From: CAZONC01 sp964581305 | GTDB taxonomy: Archaea; Aenigmatarchaeota; Aenigmatarchaeia; CG10238-14; SCSR01 | NCBI GenBank assembly: GCA_964581305.1 | Contig: CAZONC010000007.1 | Location: 1 to 26,221 of the forward strand | Reading direction: 5' to 3' | Length of the DNA stretch: 26,221 nt | In this document: piece after piece, positions 1-8,168 of the stretch | How the letters are laid out: every line of letters starts with the position of its first letter | How positions within the stretch are numbered: the stretch's first letter is position 1 | Notes under the pieces: model-generated | Databases searched by the model: none | What the model was told of the DNA's origin: nothing | Seen by the model: the letters and a program-made list of their open reading frames with translations, nothing else | Position numbers and translations under genes: made by a program

Positions 1-25
1 TTATAAGGTATTTTGTCATCAAAAT

Positions 26-41
26 TTTGTTTATAAACAAA
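26..41. repeat. 16-bp perfect palindrome in AT-rich sequence
   Basis: TTTGTTTATAAACAAA is a perfect inverted repeat with no loop, and after one mismatch on each side the flanks add about three more matching pairs. It is followed by a T-rich stretch. It could be an operator-like dyad or part of a transcription end, but AT-rich DNA yields such dyads by chance. No function is assigned. Confidence 0.3.
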
Positions 42-61
42 TTTTAATATTTTTTTTGAAT

Positions 62-202
62 TTAGTAATTCCTTGAGCATAAAAAAATACTAAAAGCTAA
101 GTGCCTTGATTCTACCAAAGCTTTTGCACCCTTTTCTCTTGCACTTTCCAATAAACGCCAAATTGTTGCACGAGATGTTTTCATCCTTTTTGCAATTCCT
201 TA
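62..202 (-). pseudogene. Decayed DUF134-type helix-turn-helix remnant
   Basis: The minus strand from ATG 182-184 to the stop at 62-64 encodes 40 residues. Its first half reads MKTSRATIWRLLESAREKGA and is followed by KALVES. This resembles the helix-turn-helix end of DUF134 DNA-binding proteins (pattern AxRMxxSRxTxxRxLESARxKxAxALV). Upstream, GIAKR is in the same frame but is preceded by an in-frame TAA at 200-202, where an intact gene would continue with the N-terminal half. No recognisable N-terminal half is visible up to 416. I read this as a truncated, inactivated gene. The rest of 1-416 holds nothing else I can support. Confidence 0.5.
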
Positions 203-416
203 TTGGGTTGTTATTAACAAGTATAACATAGATCAAAAAAAGTTTCAAGAAAAATTGAAAGATGGGGCTAAAGAAAAGTAAAGTGCATTGTGAAATTAAA
301 ACCGATTACAAAATCTGATTCAAAAGTTAGGAGTGAGAATAACAGAATATTCGATAAACTTAAAAATGGTCTTAAAAACTCTTAGAAGCTTCCTAAAGTT
401 ACTGCTACAAATGCGC

Positions 417-1865
417 TTAGCCTTTCACAACTCCCAGGGGATACAATCTAACAACACGTTTACTAATTCCTGCTAACTCTGTAGCCAAAGCTACTTCTTC
501 TGATGATTTGTAAGCGGGAGGAGCTTCTTCCGCAACCACTCGCCAACTAGCTGCTCTTATTAAAATCCCTCTCGCAGCTAACTCTTTTGCAACTTGCTCA
601 CCCCTCACTCCCTTTAACATTTTCGCTCTTGAAGAAACTCTACCTGAACCATGAGCAGTAGAATAAAAAGTTTCTTTTGCAGTTTCTGCACCAACTAATA
701 TAAAACTTGGAGTACCCATGCTGGCTGGGAGCAACACAACCTGCCCCACATGTTGATGGTCTTTTGGTATTTCAGGATGACCAGCTGGAAAGGCACGTGT
801 AGCTCCTTTACGATGAACATAAACCTTTACTTTTTTTCCATCAATTTCATGTTCTTCAATTTTCCCAATATTATGAGCAACATCATAAACTACTTCTAAT
901 CCTATATCCTCCAACTTCATTCCTAAAACTTTGACAAAACTTTCCCTTACCCAATGAGTAATCATCTGCCTATTAGTCCATGCATAATTAGCAGCGCAAG
1001 CCATAGCAGAAAAATAATCTTCGCATTCTTTTGTTCCAGCAGGAGCATAGACTAACTCACGGTCAGGAAGCTTTCTCAACTCATCTTTAAATCTTGACTC
1101 CAAAATTTTTAAGTAATCGGTACAAACTTGATGTCCAAAGCCTCTCGATCCTGTATGAATCATTACACAAACTTGTCCTTCTCTTTCAATTCCAAAAACT
1201 TTTGCTACTTCAGGTAAATAAATCTTATCCACTTTTTGGATTTCTAGAAAATGATTTCCTGCTCCTAAAGTTCCAAGCTGAGGAGCCCCTCTTTTTCTTG
1301 CTTCATTAGAAACTTTTTCTGGATTTGCACCTTTCATGCAACCATTCTCTTCCAAATACTCTAAATCTTTTTTTGCTCCATAGCCATGTTCAACAGCCCA
1401 TCTTGCTCCATTAGTTAAAACTTCATCTAGCTCAGAAAAGCTTAGCTTAATCTTTCCTACCTCACCTACTCCTGAAGGAACATTGTGGAAAATTGAATCT
1501 AGCAATTCTTTTAGTTTTGGTATTATTTGATCTACTGTTAAATTTGTTCTAAGCAATCTTACACCACAGTTGATATCAAATCCAATGCCGCCAGGCGATA
1601 AACCACCTTCAAAAAAATCAAGTGCTGCTACTCCACCTATTGGGAAACCATATCCAAAATGCATATCTGGTAAAGCTATGCTATGCTTATAAATTCCTGG
1701 TAAGAAAGCGACATTTGCTGCTTGTTCTATTGCTCCTTCTTCCACTTCTTTAAGTAGTCTATCTGATAAAAAAAGCCATGCCGGTACTTTCATCCCTGGT
1801 TTTGTTTCTTTTGGCAATTCATACAAGCATGGACCAATTTTTATTAATTTTTCTTTTAAGCTCAT
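417..1865 (-). CDS. rtcB: RNA-splicing ligase RtcB (tRNA ligase)
   Basis: RtcB joins RNA 2',3'-cyclic phosphate or 3'-phosphate ends to 5'-OH ends using GTP and Mn2+. In archaea it seals tRNA exons after intron removal. The 482-residue length is normal for an intein-free archaeal RtcB. Visible motifs are ALPDMHFGYGFPIGG near residue 64, GGIGFDINCGVR with D97 and C100, LGAGNHFLEIQ with H205, MIHTGSRGFGHQ with H237, YDVAHN with H331, and STAHGSGR with H405, which aligns with the guanylylated histidine of Pyrococcus RtcB. The start at 1865 gives the usual N-terminus (MSLKEKLIKIGPCLYELP). It is divergent from the primase-like gene with 38 bp between start codons. Both tRNA genes in this window carry extra internal sequence, so an RtcB substrate may be close by. 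Identity is near certain. Confidence 0.97.
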   Translation of the reverse strand: MSLKEKLIKIGPCLYELPKETKPGMKVPAWLFLSDRLLKEVEEGAIEQAANVAFLPGIYKHSIALPDMHFGYGFPIGGVAALDFFEGGLSPGGIGFDINCGVRLLRTNLTVDQIIPKLKELLDSIFHNVPSGVGEVGKIKLSFSELDEVLTNGARWAVEHGYGAKKDLEYLEENGCMKGANPEKVSNEARKRGAPQLGTLGAGNHFLEIQKVDKIYLPEVAKVFGIEREGQVCVMIHTGSRGFGHQVCTDYLKILESRFKDELRKLPDRELVYAPAGTKECEDYFSAMACAANYAWTNRQMITHWVRESFVKVLGMKLEDIGLEVVYDVAHNIGKIEEHEIDGKKVKVYVHRKGATRAFPAGHPEIPKDHQHVGQVVLLPASMGTPSFILVGAETAKETFYSTAHGSGRVSSRAKMLKGVRGEQVAKELAARGILIRAASWRVVAEEAPPAYKSSEEVALATELAGISKRVVRLYPLGVVKG

Positions 1866-1903
1866 ATTTCTCTTTATAATTTATTTATAACTTAATTTAA
1901 ATT
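1866..1903. promoter_or_regulatory. Divergent promoter between rtcB and the primase-like gene
   Basis: The 38-bp gap is nearly pure A/T. A plus-strand TATA-like element (TTATAAT, 1874-1880) sits about 27 nt before the ATG at 1904. A minus-strand element (TTATAAAT, 1883-1890) lies about 22-25 nt before the rtcB ATG. Both spacings fit archaeal promoters making leaderless mRNAs. There is no Shine-Dalgarno sequence for either gene. Confidence 0.5.
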
Positions 1904-2980
1904 ATGAGTGTTCAACCTGAAGACTACCTTTTGCTTATGTTTTCAATGAAAGGTGTGGGAAAAAGAGTTGATCTTAAACATGTACAAGAAAAACTCTCAA
2001 GAGATTTGAAGAAATTTTCAAAAGAGGAAGTAAAAAGAATTCTAGAAAACATGGTAAAAGTTGGTTTTCTAGAAGAAGTGAATGGATTATATGGAATTAC
2101 AGAAAATGGAAAAAAACATTTTTCTGAAAAGTTAAAAAATATTGAAGAGGAGTTAAGAAAAGTAAATGAACCGTGGGTGATTGTTTATAAGGCCAAACAA
2201 TATTATCCGATAGTTGCTGATACAGTTTTTGAATTTTGCAAAAATCGCTATGTGGGATTTTACTGTCTTTTTACTGAAAAAAGATTTTTCAGGAGAGATT
2301 TTAGAGGGAAAAAAATTATTTTAAAATCTCCAAAAGATCTGTTATTTTTCGTTAATATTCATTGTATTGATGTAATACCCTGTGTTCATCGAATTGGTAT
2401 ACAAAGACCAGACTGGCTTGTTGTTGACATAGATCCTGGGCCAAAGGTTGATTTTGAAACCACAAAAGAAATTACAGAAATAACATATAAAATTTTTAAA
2501 AAGCTTGATTTAAATCCGGCACTTAAATTTTCTGGCTCGAAGGGTTTTCAAATATGGAGTGCCATAAAAGATTTTGAGTTGCCTGAATTTTATAGACCGC
2601 TCGTTTTAAAAGGACAAAGTAAAAGATTGAGGAATTATTTTTCTCTATTTGCAGATTTCGTTAGGCTTATTCAAAAAGAAGTTGACAAAGAATTTCCTGG
2701 ATTAACAACTTCAGAAATGGAAAAAAGAGCAAGAGAGGATAAAATACTTTTGGACCCGTCTAGTATGAAAAATATGGGGCTTGTTAGAAGTCCTTATGCT
2801 GTTCATAGTAAAACTGGCTTAGTATCTTTACCGCTTAGGTTAGAAGAACTGAAGCAATTTACTTTTTCTTATGCTACAATAGAAAATGTAATTGAAAGAT
2901 ACGTCAAACGGGGGAATGAATTTTTACTTAAACCTGCTGATCCTAAAAAAATCATTGAACTCCTAAAAGAATATTATTAA
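1904..2980 (+). CDS. Winged-helix plus LigD-type primase-polymerase (AEP superfamily)
   Basis: This 358-residue protein has an N-terminal winged-helix-like region (about 5-78, ending YGITENGKKHF) and a C-terminal archaeo-eukaryotic primase/polymerase domain (about 95-330). The context RPDWLVVDIDPG matches the LigD polymerase domain (PDxLVxDLDPG) better than replicative PriS. D175 and D177 form the first metal motif, FSGSKGF is the second, ILLDPSS gives D284, and VRSPYAVHSKTGL is the third block. In the second motif the residue after KGF, normally His, is Gln216; this codon is CAA in the sequence. Such domains make or fill short DNA or RNA strands in repair or priming. No ligase, nuclease or Ku gene lies nearby. 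It could be a repair polymerase, a primase-like enzyme, or a DNA-binding derivative with weakened catalysis. eS26 follows 26 nt downstream. Confidence 0.8.
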   Translation: MSVQPEDYLLLMFSMKGVGKRVDLKHVQEKLSRDLKKFSKEEVKRILENMVKVGFLEEVNGLYGITENGKKHFSEKLKNIEEELRKVNEPWVIVYKAKQYYPIVADTVFEFCKNRYVGFYCLFTEKRFFRRDFRGKKIILKSPKDLLFFVNIHCIDVIPCVHRIGIQRPDWLVVDIDPGPKVDFETTKEITEITYKIFKKLDLNPALKFSGSKGFQIWSAIKDFELPEFYRPLVLKGQSKRLRNYFSLFADFVRLIQKEVDKEFPGLTTSEMEKRAREDKILLDPSSMKNMGLVRSPYAVHSKTGLVSLPLRLEELKQFTFSYATIENVIERYVKRGNEFLLKPADPKKIIELLKEYY

Positions 2981-3006
2981 TCAAAAACGTAATTTATTTT
3001 GGTAGC

Positions 3007-3291
3007 ATGCCCATTAGCACAGCGCCATACAAAAGAACATATGCCCATACAAAAACACGAGGCAGAGAGGCTACAGTTAAGTGTGAATATTGTGGAAGGG
3101 ATGTACCTAGATATAAAACATTTGTCATAACCAAAGGATTTAGAATAACTGACCCTTTGATTTTACAGCAAATTGACCGTAGAATGATTCACTTCAGTAC
3201 AAGAAAAATTAGAGTATGTCCATCATGCGCACGATTTAGAGGAATTGCTCAACCTGGAAAAAGTGTACGAAAAAAACACATGGGGACTTAA
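3007..3291 (+). CDS. rps26e: Small ribosomal subunit protein eS26
   Basis: The 94-residue basic protein has CEYCGRDVPRYK (about 26-37) and, about 40 residues later, RVCPSCARFRGI. This is the CxxC...CxxC zinc-ribbon pattern of S26e, with the family's VPRxK segment. The C-terminus is basic (GKSVRKKH). In eukaryotes eS26 sits at the mRNA exit channel of the small subunit. Among archaea it is patchily distributed, known best from the TACK/Asgard side and some DPANN genomes. It lies 26 nt after the primase-like gene, and the pilus ATPase ATG begins 1 nt after its stop, so the three may share a transcript. No Shine-Dalgarno is evident. Family call is from motif pattern and length. Confidence 0.85.
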   Translation: MPISTAPYKRTYAHTKTRGREATVKCEYCGRDVPRYKTFVITKGFRITDPLILQQIDRRMIHFSTRKIRVCPSCARFRGIAQPGKSVRKKHMGT

Positions 3292-3292
3292 A

Positions 3293-4996
3293 ATGGATAT
3301 TAAAAAGCTAAAAGAGCTGTTGTATAAAAAAATAAAGGAGAGTATAGAGGAGAAGAAAATAGAAGAGAAACTTCCTGGATTTGTAATTAAGAAATCTACG
3401 CATTTTATCGAAATACCAGAAATAAAAGATATTACAAAAGTGAGCATAGTTTATCCACTTGCCGAGCCTTTGGTTTATGCTAATATAAAATGGGATGAAA
3501 AAGAAAAAGCGGTTATTTATAATGTTATCGAGCCTCAACTTGAAAAAAATGAAAAAGAATTATTTAAAAAATTTTCTGAGGCACTCATTGATTTAATGGA
3601 AGTTGGTCCACCAAATATGAAAGACACGTCCAAAGCAATAAAATATTTGGAAGAACAGATAAGAAAAATAGCTGATGAGTTTGGCATAAAATTGACACCA
3701 CTTCAGCATATAAAAATAATGTATTATATTTATCGAGATTTTCTTGGATACAATGAAATAGATCCACTACTTAAAGATCCGAATATTGAGGACATATCCT
3801 GTGATGGTTTTACCACACCAGTTTATGTTGTTCATAGGAAGTTTGGTTCGTTAAAAACGAATGTTAAATTTGAAAATATGGAAAATTTAAAGGATTTTGT
3901 TGTTAAATTAGCCCAAAGATGTGGAAGATATGTTACGTATGCAGAGCCGATTTTAGATGGAACTTTGCCTGATGGTTCAAGGGTTTCAGCAACATTGGCT
4001 GGTGATGTTGCGACACATGGACCAACATTTACTATAAGAAAATTTGGTGAAAGACCGTTTTCCCCCATCGATCAGATAGAATTAAACACAGCATCTGCTG
4101 AGATGTTGGCATATTACTGGTATATGATAGAAAACGGTGCTTCAATGTTAATAGCTGGTGGTACTTCTACCGGTAAAACCTCGTTTTTAAATTCAATATG
4201 CATGTTTATTCCATCAGAAGCAAAAATAGTTTCTATTGAGGATACACGTGAAATTCGAATTCCACACGAACATTGGATTCCTTCTTTATCGCGAACGGGT
4301 TTTGGCATACCAACACCAACAGGTGAGAAATATGGTGAAGTTACACTTTTCGATCTGTTAAAAGAGAGTTTTAGGCAAAATCCAAACTATATCATAGTTG
4401 GCGAAGTTAGAGGTAAAGAGACGTATGTTCTTTTCCAAGGAATGGCTGCTGGACATCCGTGTTTAAGTACATTTCACGCTGGATCATTAGATATGATTTT
4501 AAAAAGATTAATAACACCGCCGATTGAGTTACCACCATCCCTTATAGAAAGTCTTCATGTTGTTACATTAATGATTCATGCAAAAGAAAAAGGAAAATCT
4601 GCACGAAGAGTAAAAGAAGTAATAGAAATTGAGGGAGTAGATCCAAAAACGAATGAAATAAAATCAAGAGTCATTTTTAGATGGAATCCTGTTACAGATA
4701 CGTTTGAAAAAGTTAATGAAAGTATAAAAATAGAGGAGATTGCCGTTTCCAAAGGTGGAAAGTTAGCAGATGCATTACTTGAAATAGAAAGAAGAAAAAG
4801 AATACTTGAATGGATGGCAAAGAAAAAAATAAAGGATTATGTTGAATTCACAAAAATAGTTAATCAATACTATAAAGAACCGTCCAAAATTTTAGATATT
4901 ATCGAAAAGGAAGAGGGAAAAATTATACCAAAACCTATACAAAAGAAAAAATTTAGATATCCAATTTTGGAATTAATTGGAAAAATTAAGAAATAA
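3293..4996 (+). CDS. Type II/IV secretion ATPase of an archaeal type IV pilus (TadA/VirB11/FlaI family)
   Basis: A cytoplasmic hexameric ATPase that powers pilin assembly. The 567-residue protein has an N-terminal domain (about 1-180), then AGGTSTGKTSFLN (Walker A, Lys about 295), SIEDTREI (Asp box), NYIIVGEVRGKE (Walker B, Glu about 371) and CLSTFHAGS (His box). These identify a GspE/VirB11-type ATPase. The C-terminal basic tail (about 480-567) is typical of archaeal members. I chose ATG 3293 because it follows the eS26 stop by 1 nt; an upstream in-frame ATG at 3245 would overlap eS26 by 47 nt. The two membrane platform genes follow. Gene order ATPase, GspF, GspF is that of archaeal adhesion pili or Tad-like systems; an archaellum would normally carry accessory fla/arl genes, which are absent. 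Confidence 0.92.
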   Translation: MDIKKLKELLYKKIKESIEEKKIEEKLPGFVIKKSTHFIEIPEIKDITKVSIVYPLAEPLVYANIKWDEKEKAVIYNVIEPQLEKNEKELFKKFSEALIDLMEVGPPNMKDTSKAIKYLEEQIRKIADEFGIKLTPLQHIKIMYYIYRDFLGYNEIDPLLKDPNIEDISCDGFTTPVYVVHRKFGSLKTNVKFENMENLKDFVVKLAQRCGRYVTYAEPILDGTLPDGSRVSATLAGDVATHGPTFTIRKFGERPFSPIDQIELNTASAEMLAYYWYMIENGASMLIAGGTSTGKTSFLNSICMFIPSEAKIVSIEDTREIRIPHEHWIPSLSRTGFGIPTPTGEKYGEVTLFDLLKESFRQNPNYIIVGEVRGKETYVLFQGMAAGHPCLSTFHAGSLDMILKRLITPPIELPPSLIESLHVVTLMIHAKEKGKSARRVKEVIEIEGVDPKTNEIKSRVIFRWNPVTDTFEKVNESIKIEEIAVSKGGKLADALLEIERRKRILEWMAKKKIKDYVEFTKIVNQYYKEPSKILDIIEKEEGKIIPKPIQKKKFRYPILELIGKIKK

Positions 4997-5019
4997 AAAC
5001 AAAATAGTAATTAGATAAA

Positions 5020-5892
5020 ATGGTAAGTTTTAAAGGATTGGCAACGCTTTTATTTGGAAAAATTGTAGATAGATATGCTAGTATTTTTTCAACTGTAAAA
5101 AAGAACATACCTAAAGCAGATATAAAAGTTCCCTTTAGAACATATGTAAGCACAGCCATTTTTATTTCAATCATCGTTTATTTTATTTCTCTGTTCTTTT
5201 TTCTCACAATTTTGCATATATTCAATTATTCATTGATTCTAATGATGGCCTTCTCATTTTCTGTTTCAGCAATAGTTGCCGTTTTTAATTTCATTGCTCT
5301 GATATATTACCCTGCTAATAAAGTAGCAGTAAGGAGAAAAAATATAGAGAAAAATTTGCCATTTGCTCTTATGCACATAAGATCTGTAGCCGAATCTGGA
5401 ATCAATCCATATGCAATTTTTAAATTAGTAAGTAAATTTGAGGAATACGGAGATGTGGCAAAAGAAATGGAAAAAATTGCAAAAGGTATGGAAAATTTGG
5501 GAATAGATCCTCTAACTGCTATTCGGCAGGTAGCAAATAGAAGTCCTTCAGATGAATTAAGACAATTTTTATTAGGATTTGTGACTACAGTGGAATCAGG
5601 CGGAGATATAAAAACATTTTTAAAAAATACAGCGCAGGAAGCGCTATTCAAATGGAGAACACATAGAGAAAGATTTATGCAACAGCTATCTGTTTTTGCT
5701 GAATTTTATGTTGGAATTGTAATAGCAGCTCCGCTTTTTATCATATCTTTATTTGCAGTTATGAGTATAATACAACCAACAATTGCAGGATATTCAATGC
5801 TTGCGCTAACAAAACTTGGTGTATATGGAGCAATCCCAATATTAAATATAGCCTTTTTGTTATTCCTGCGTGGCATGGAGGTTGAAATATGA
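5020..5892 (+). CDS. Pilus assembly membrane protein, GspF/TadB-like (first copy)
   Basis: Inner-membrane platform protein that couples the ATPase to the growing pilus. The 290-residue protein has a short cytoplasmic lead, two membrane segments (about 42-68 and 72-96), a cytoplasmic helical domain (about 100-205) with FALMHIRSVAESG and LRQFLLGFVTTVESGG, and two C-terminal membrane segments (about 215-245 and 262-283). The motif arrangement is that of T2SF-domain proteins (Pfam T2SSF). It starts 24 nt after the ATPase and overlaps the next gene by 4 nt (ATGA), consistent with translational coupling. It pairs with the second GspF-type gene as in archaeal systems that use two T2SF proteins. Confidence 0.85.
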   Translation: MVSFKGLATLLFGKIVDRYASIFSTVKKNIPKADIKVPFRTYVSTAIFISIIVYFISLFFFLTILHIFNYSLILMMAFSFSVSAIVAVFNFIALIYYPANKVAVRRKNIEKNLPFALMHIRSVAESGINPYAIFKLVSKFEEYGDVAKEMEKIAKGMENLGIDPLTAIRQVANRSPSDELRQFLLGFVTTVESGGDIKTFLKNTAQEALFKWRTHRERFMQQLSVFAEFYVGIVIAAPLFIISLFAVMSIIQPTIAGYSMLALTKLGVYGAIPILNIAFLLFLRGMEVEI

Positions 5893-6704
5893 AAATAGAA
5901 AAGAAGTTTTTAATTTTAATTATTTGTGCTGTTGTTGCTGCTTTATTTTTAGTCAATTTTCTCATTTTTAAAGCATTCCCAGATATTTTTGTGACAATTA
6001 TTTTCATTGGAACAACTGCGCTTGTCTTTCCTTTAGTTCTTATTCGCTACATTTCGTATAGAAAAAGGAAAGAAATAGAAGAAATGTTCCCTGTATTTTT
6101 GCGCGATCTCACAGAAGCTATAAGAGGGGGATTACAAGTACCACAAGCTTTCAAAAGTGTGGCAAGAAATAATTACAAATCCTTAACTCCATATGTTAAA
6201 AAAATTGCAAGACAGCTCGAATGGGGACTTACTGTAGAGAAAGTATTGCTAAATTTTTCCAAAAGTGTAAAATCTCCACTTATTGAAAGGGTTATCACAA
6301 GTGTTATAGAAACGCATCGAAGTGGAGGTAGATTGGCCGATGTGTTTGAGGCATTATGCAATGCTGTTGTTGAAGTTAGACGGCTGAGGGCTGAAAGAAA
6401 AACTTATTTACAAAGCCAATTAATATCTGGCTATATAACATTTTTTATTTTTATTGGCATTATGCTTGCACTCGCAAAATTTATAATTCCAGAAATGGCG
6501 CAATCACCACTTGCAGAGAATATAAAAATTGAACCAAAAATTATTGCTGCAGAATATAAAGGAATTTTCAGAAATTTAATTATTATTCAAGGCTTTTTTG
6601 CAGGTTTATGTGTAGGAAAAATAGCAGAAGGTGCAATGATAGCAGGATTAAAACATAGTATAATTATGATTGGTATTGGGTTAATTGCTTTTATTTTTAT
6701 TTAA
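5889..6704 (+). CDS. Pilus assembly membrane protein, GspF/TadC-like (second copy)
   Basis: The 271-residue second platform protein has membrane segments at about 8-28 and 33-54, then a cytoplasmic T2SF domain with MFPVFLRDLTEAIRGG and VITSVIETHRSGG, and C-terminal segments near 175-195, 220-240 and 250-270. The two GGG/SGG-containing amphipathic repeats are typical of TadC/FlaJ. Its ATG overlaps the stop of the first copy. Its stop overlaps the stop of the oppositely oriented pilin by 3 nt, so the two operons meet end to end with no spacer. Probably forms a heteromeric platform with the first copy. Confidence 0.85.
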   Translation: MKIEKKFLILIICAVVAALFLVNFLIFKAFPDIFVTIIFIGTTALVFPLVLIRYISYRKRKEIEEMFPVFLRDLTEAIRGGLQVPQAFKSVARNNYKSLTPYVKKIARQLEWGLTVEKVLLNFSKSVKSPLIERVITSVIETHRSGGRLADVFEALCNAVVEVRRLRAERKTYLQSQLISGYITFFIFIGIMLALAKFIIPEMAQSPLAENIKIEPKIIAAEYKGIFRNLIIIQGFFAGLCVGKIAEGAMIAGLKHSIIMIGIGLIAFIFI

Positions 6705-7165
6705 CCTAACTCATTTCTACTAACTTCATCGTATGCATTTGTACAGTTTGTGATAATTCGCACTTCATCGTAATTGTTTGGTATGGAAAAATTAAAAAAA
6801 ACTCGATCATTGGGATAAAGTACAAGTTTTGTTAAAGAGCCTTCGCAAGCAACTGCCATTCCATCGGATGAACATAAAGGAATTGTTTCCTGAGTTAGAT
6901 TTTGATATAGTATTTGTAACTTCAAATTACCTAATGTGACACTACCGGAGTTTTGAATTTCTCCCACCAAATTTGAATCCACATATCTTAAATTTCTAAG
7001 CAAAATGCCAGCATTCATACATATTAGCTGTTGTTCACCACTTTCACCGACTATTTCTGTAGTTGTTTTAGTAAAACTAGAAAACCATGCAGCAACTATT
7101 CCACCAACCACTACAGTAATTGCTACCAATAAAACTGTGGCGATTAGTGGTGAAACGCCCTTCAA
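6701..7165 (-). CDS. Archaeal type IV prepilin (class III signal peptide)
   Basis: The 154-residue protein begins MKGVSPLIATVLLVAITVVV, the classic archaeal prepilin/archaellin-like N-terminus: a KG cleavage site, then a hydrophobic helix with SPLIATVLL. After cleavage the helix would pack in the pilus core. The exposed domain carries sequons (NLT, NFS, NCT) and several Cys (QLICM, PLCSS, VACEG, ITNCT). It is the second gene of a two-pilin minus-strand operon, 5 nt after its partner, embedded in the plus-strand assembly cluster. Both pilins share RIITNC near the C-terminus, which suggests duplication or a common fold closed by a disulfide. Confidence 0.85.
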   Translation of the reverse strand: MKGVSPLIATVLLVAITVVVGGIVAAWFSSFTKTTTEIVGESGEQQLICMNAGILLRNLRYVDSNLVGEIQNSGSVTLGNLKLQILYQNLTQETIPLCSSDGMAVACEGSLTKLVLYPNDRVFFNFSIPNNYDEVRIITNCTNAYDEVSRNELG

Positions 7166-7170
7166 AAAAA

Positions 7171-7575
7171 CTACCTCACAGCAACTGTTCTTTCAACATT
7201 TGGACAATTTGTGATAATTCTAAATGATGTAAAGCCATCTGTAACGTTTGCAATATTATAGGTATGTACATAATTATCGGCTGGCAATAGCTGATTTATA
7301 TCATATCTAACTGGTTCTGGATAATAAAATTCTATACCAGTAATGTTTAATGTTACCCTTGCCCGATTTATCAAATATACTATCATGTTTTTTGATGTGG
7401 AATTATAATTATAACTATAAACATCAAAATCTGCAAACCGACATTCGTCCGATGGCGGCAAAGTTTGCCTAACAAAACCAGTTGCCCATACACCAAGTAT
7501 TCCAGCAATTGTCATTGTAGTAACAATAAGTAAAACTGTGGCAACAAGCGGTGATATTCCTTTTACAAGTTTCAT
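7171..7575 (-). CDS. Archaeal type IV prepilin (class III signal peptide), first of a pair
   Basis: The 134-residue protein begins MKLVKGISPLVATVLLIVTT, again with KG followed by ISPLVATVLL, the archaeal pilin signature (DUF1628-like N-terminus). One membrane helix (about 8-30) is followed by an exposed domain with C43 region (DECRFADF), sequons NST, NIT and NVT, and a C-terminal RIITNCPN motif. The two Cys could form a disulfide closing the head domain. It is upstream in the pilin operon and divergent from the pilin-like gene at 7608 across a 32-bp promoter gap. Being adjacent to the ATPase and platform genes, it is a likely main fibre subunit; which of the two is major cannot be told from sequence. 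Confidence 0.85.
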   Translation of the reverse strand: MKLVKGISPLVATVLLIVTTMTIAGILGVWATGFVRQTLPPSDECRFADFDVYSYNYNSTSKNMIVYLINRARVTLNITGIEFYYPEPVRYDINQLLPADNYVHTYNIANVTDGFTSFRIITNCPNVERTVAVR

Positions 7576-7607
7576 ATTTAATATTTAGCCATTATTAAAT
7601 AAATTTA
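7576..7607. promoter_or_regulatory. Divergent promoter between the pilin pair and the pilin-like cassette
   Basis: The 32-bp gap has an A/T-rich element ATTTAATATTTA (7576-7587) about 27 nt before the ATG at 7608. On the other strand there is an ATTTATTTAATAAT element (about 7591-7604) about 20-25 nt before the ATG at 7575. The spacing suits leaderless transcripts in both directions and would couple expression of main and accessory pilins. Confidence 0.4.
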
Positions 7608-8168
7608 ATGAAAGGGCAATCACAATTTGTCGGATATGTATTAACTGCATTTTTTGGTATTTTAATTATCGGTAGCATTTTATCATTGTCGTATATGCTC
7701 CAAAGAATATCAATACAAAATGAGATAAGAGAAGAATTAAAACAGCTGGCCGTTCATGTGTCTGGAGAAATAATTAAACTTTACGATGGACTGAAAAATT
7801 CTGAAGTAGTGCCACAAAATAATTCAATCATTTTACTTGGTAAATTAAACTTAAAATTACCATCGAAGGTTGCAGGAAAAAATTACGAATTGGCTTTAAT
7901 CTCAAGTAGTGCAATTTGGATTACCATAACAAATTCTTCTAGTGTTGTCCAACCTTCTAATGCAAAGGTTTTGGCAAGAACTACACAAGAGCCATTAGTT
8001 GAGATTGAAGAAGTAATTCCAAACATAGACATAGATCTGCAAGGCGCAATTAGAAATGGCGAAAATGGATATTTACTATATTATCGCTATAATAAAAATA
8101 ATATTATACAGGATGTCATAATTCTTGGAAATCAAGACATCATTATTAATATTGAGAGTGTGGAATAA
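7608..8168 (+). CDS. Pilin-like single-pass protein, first of a four-gene cassette
   Basis: The 186-residue protein starts MKGQSQFVGYVLTAFFGILI. KGQ followed by a long hydrophobic helix (about 8-32) matches a class III prepilin site (cleavage after KG, Gln at +1). A helical stretch IQNEIREELKQLAVHVSGEI follows, then a beta-rich exposed domain with NNS and NSS sequons. No family is recognised. The start overlaps nothing; its stop touches the start of the next gene (1 nt shared). With three similar downstream genes it probably encodes a minor pilin or pseudopilin that primes or tips the fibre. Confidence 0.7.
   Translation: MKGQSQFVGYVLTAFFGILIIGSILSLSYMLQRISIQNEIREELKQLAVHVSGEIIKLYDGLKNSEVVPQNNSIILLGKLNLKLPSKVAGKNYELALISSSAIWITITNSSSVVQPSNAKVLARTTQEPLVEIEEVIPNIDIDLQGAIRNGENGYLLYYRYNKNNIIQDVIILGNQDIIINIESVE

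Noticed and set aside
290..385. 31-codon GTG-started frame in the left gene-free stretch (VKLKPITKSDSKVRSEN...)
   Set aside because: No ribosome binding site, no family resemblance and low complexity rich in Lys, Ser and Asn, as expected by chance in AT-rich DNA.
3245..3292. Extended start of the pilus ATPase overlapping eS26
   Set aside because: The extra 16 residues are read through the conserved end of eS26 in another frame. ATG 3293, 1 nt after the eS26 stop, is the natural start.
5307..5651. 114-codon minus-strand frame opposite the first GspF-like gene
   Set aside because: Shadow of a clear T2SF protein, with no promoter or recognisable domain.
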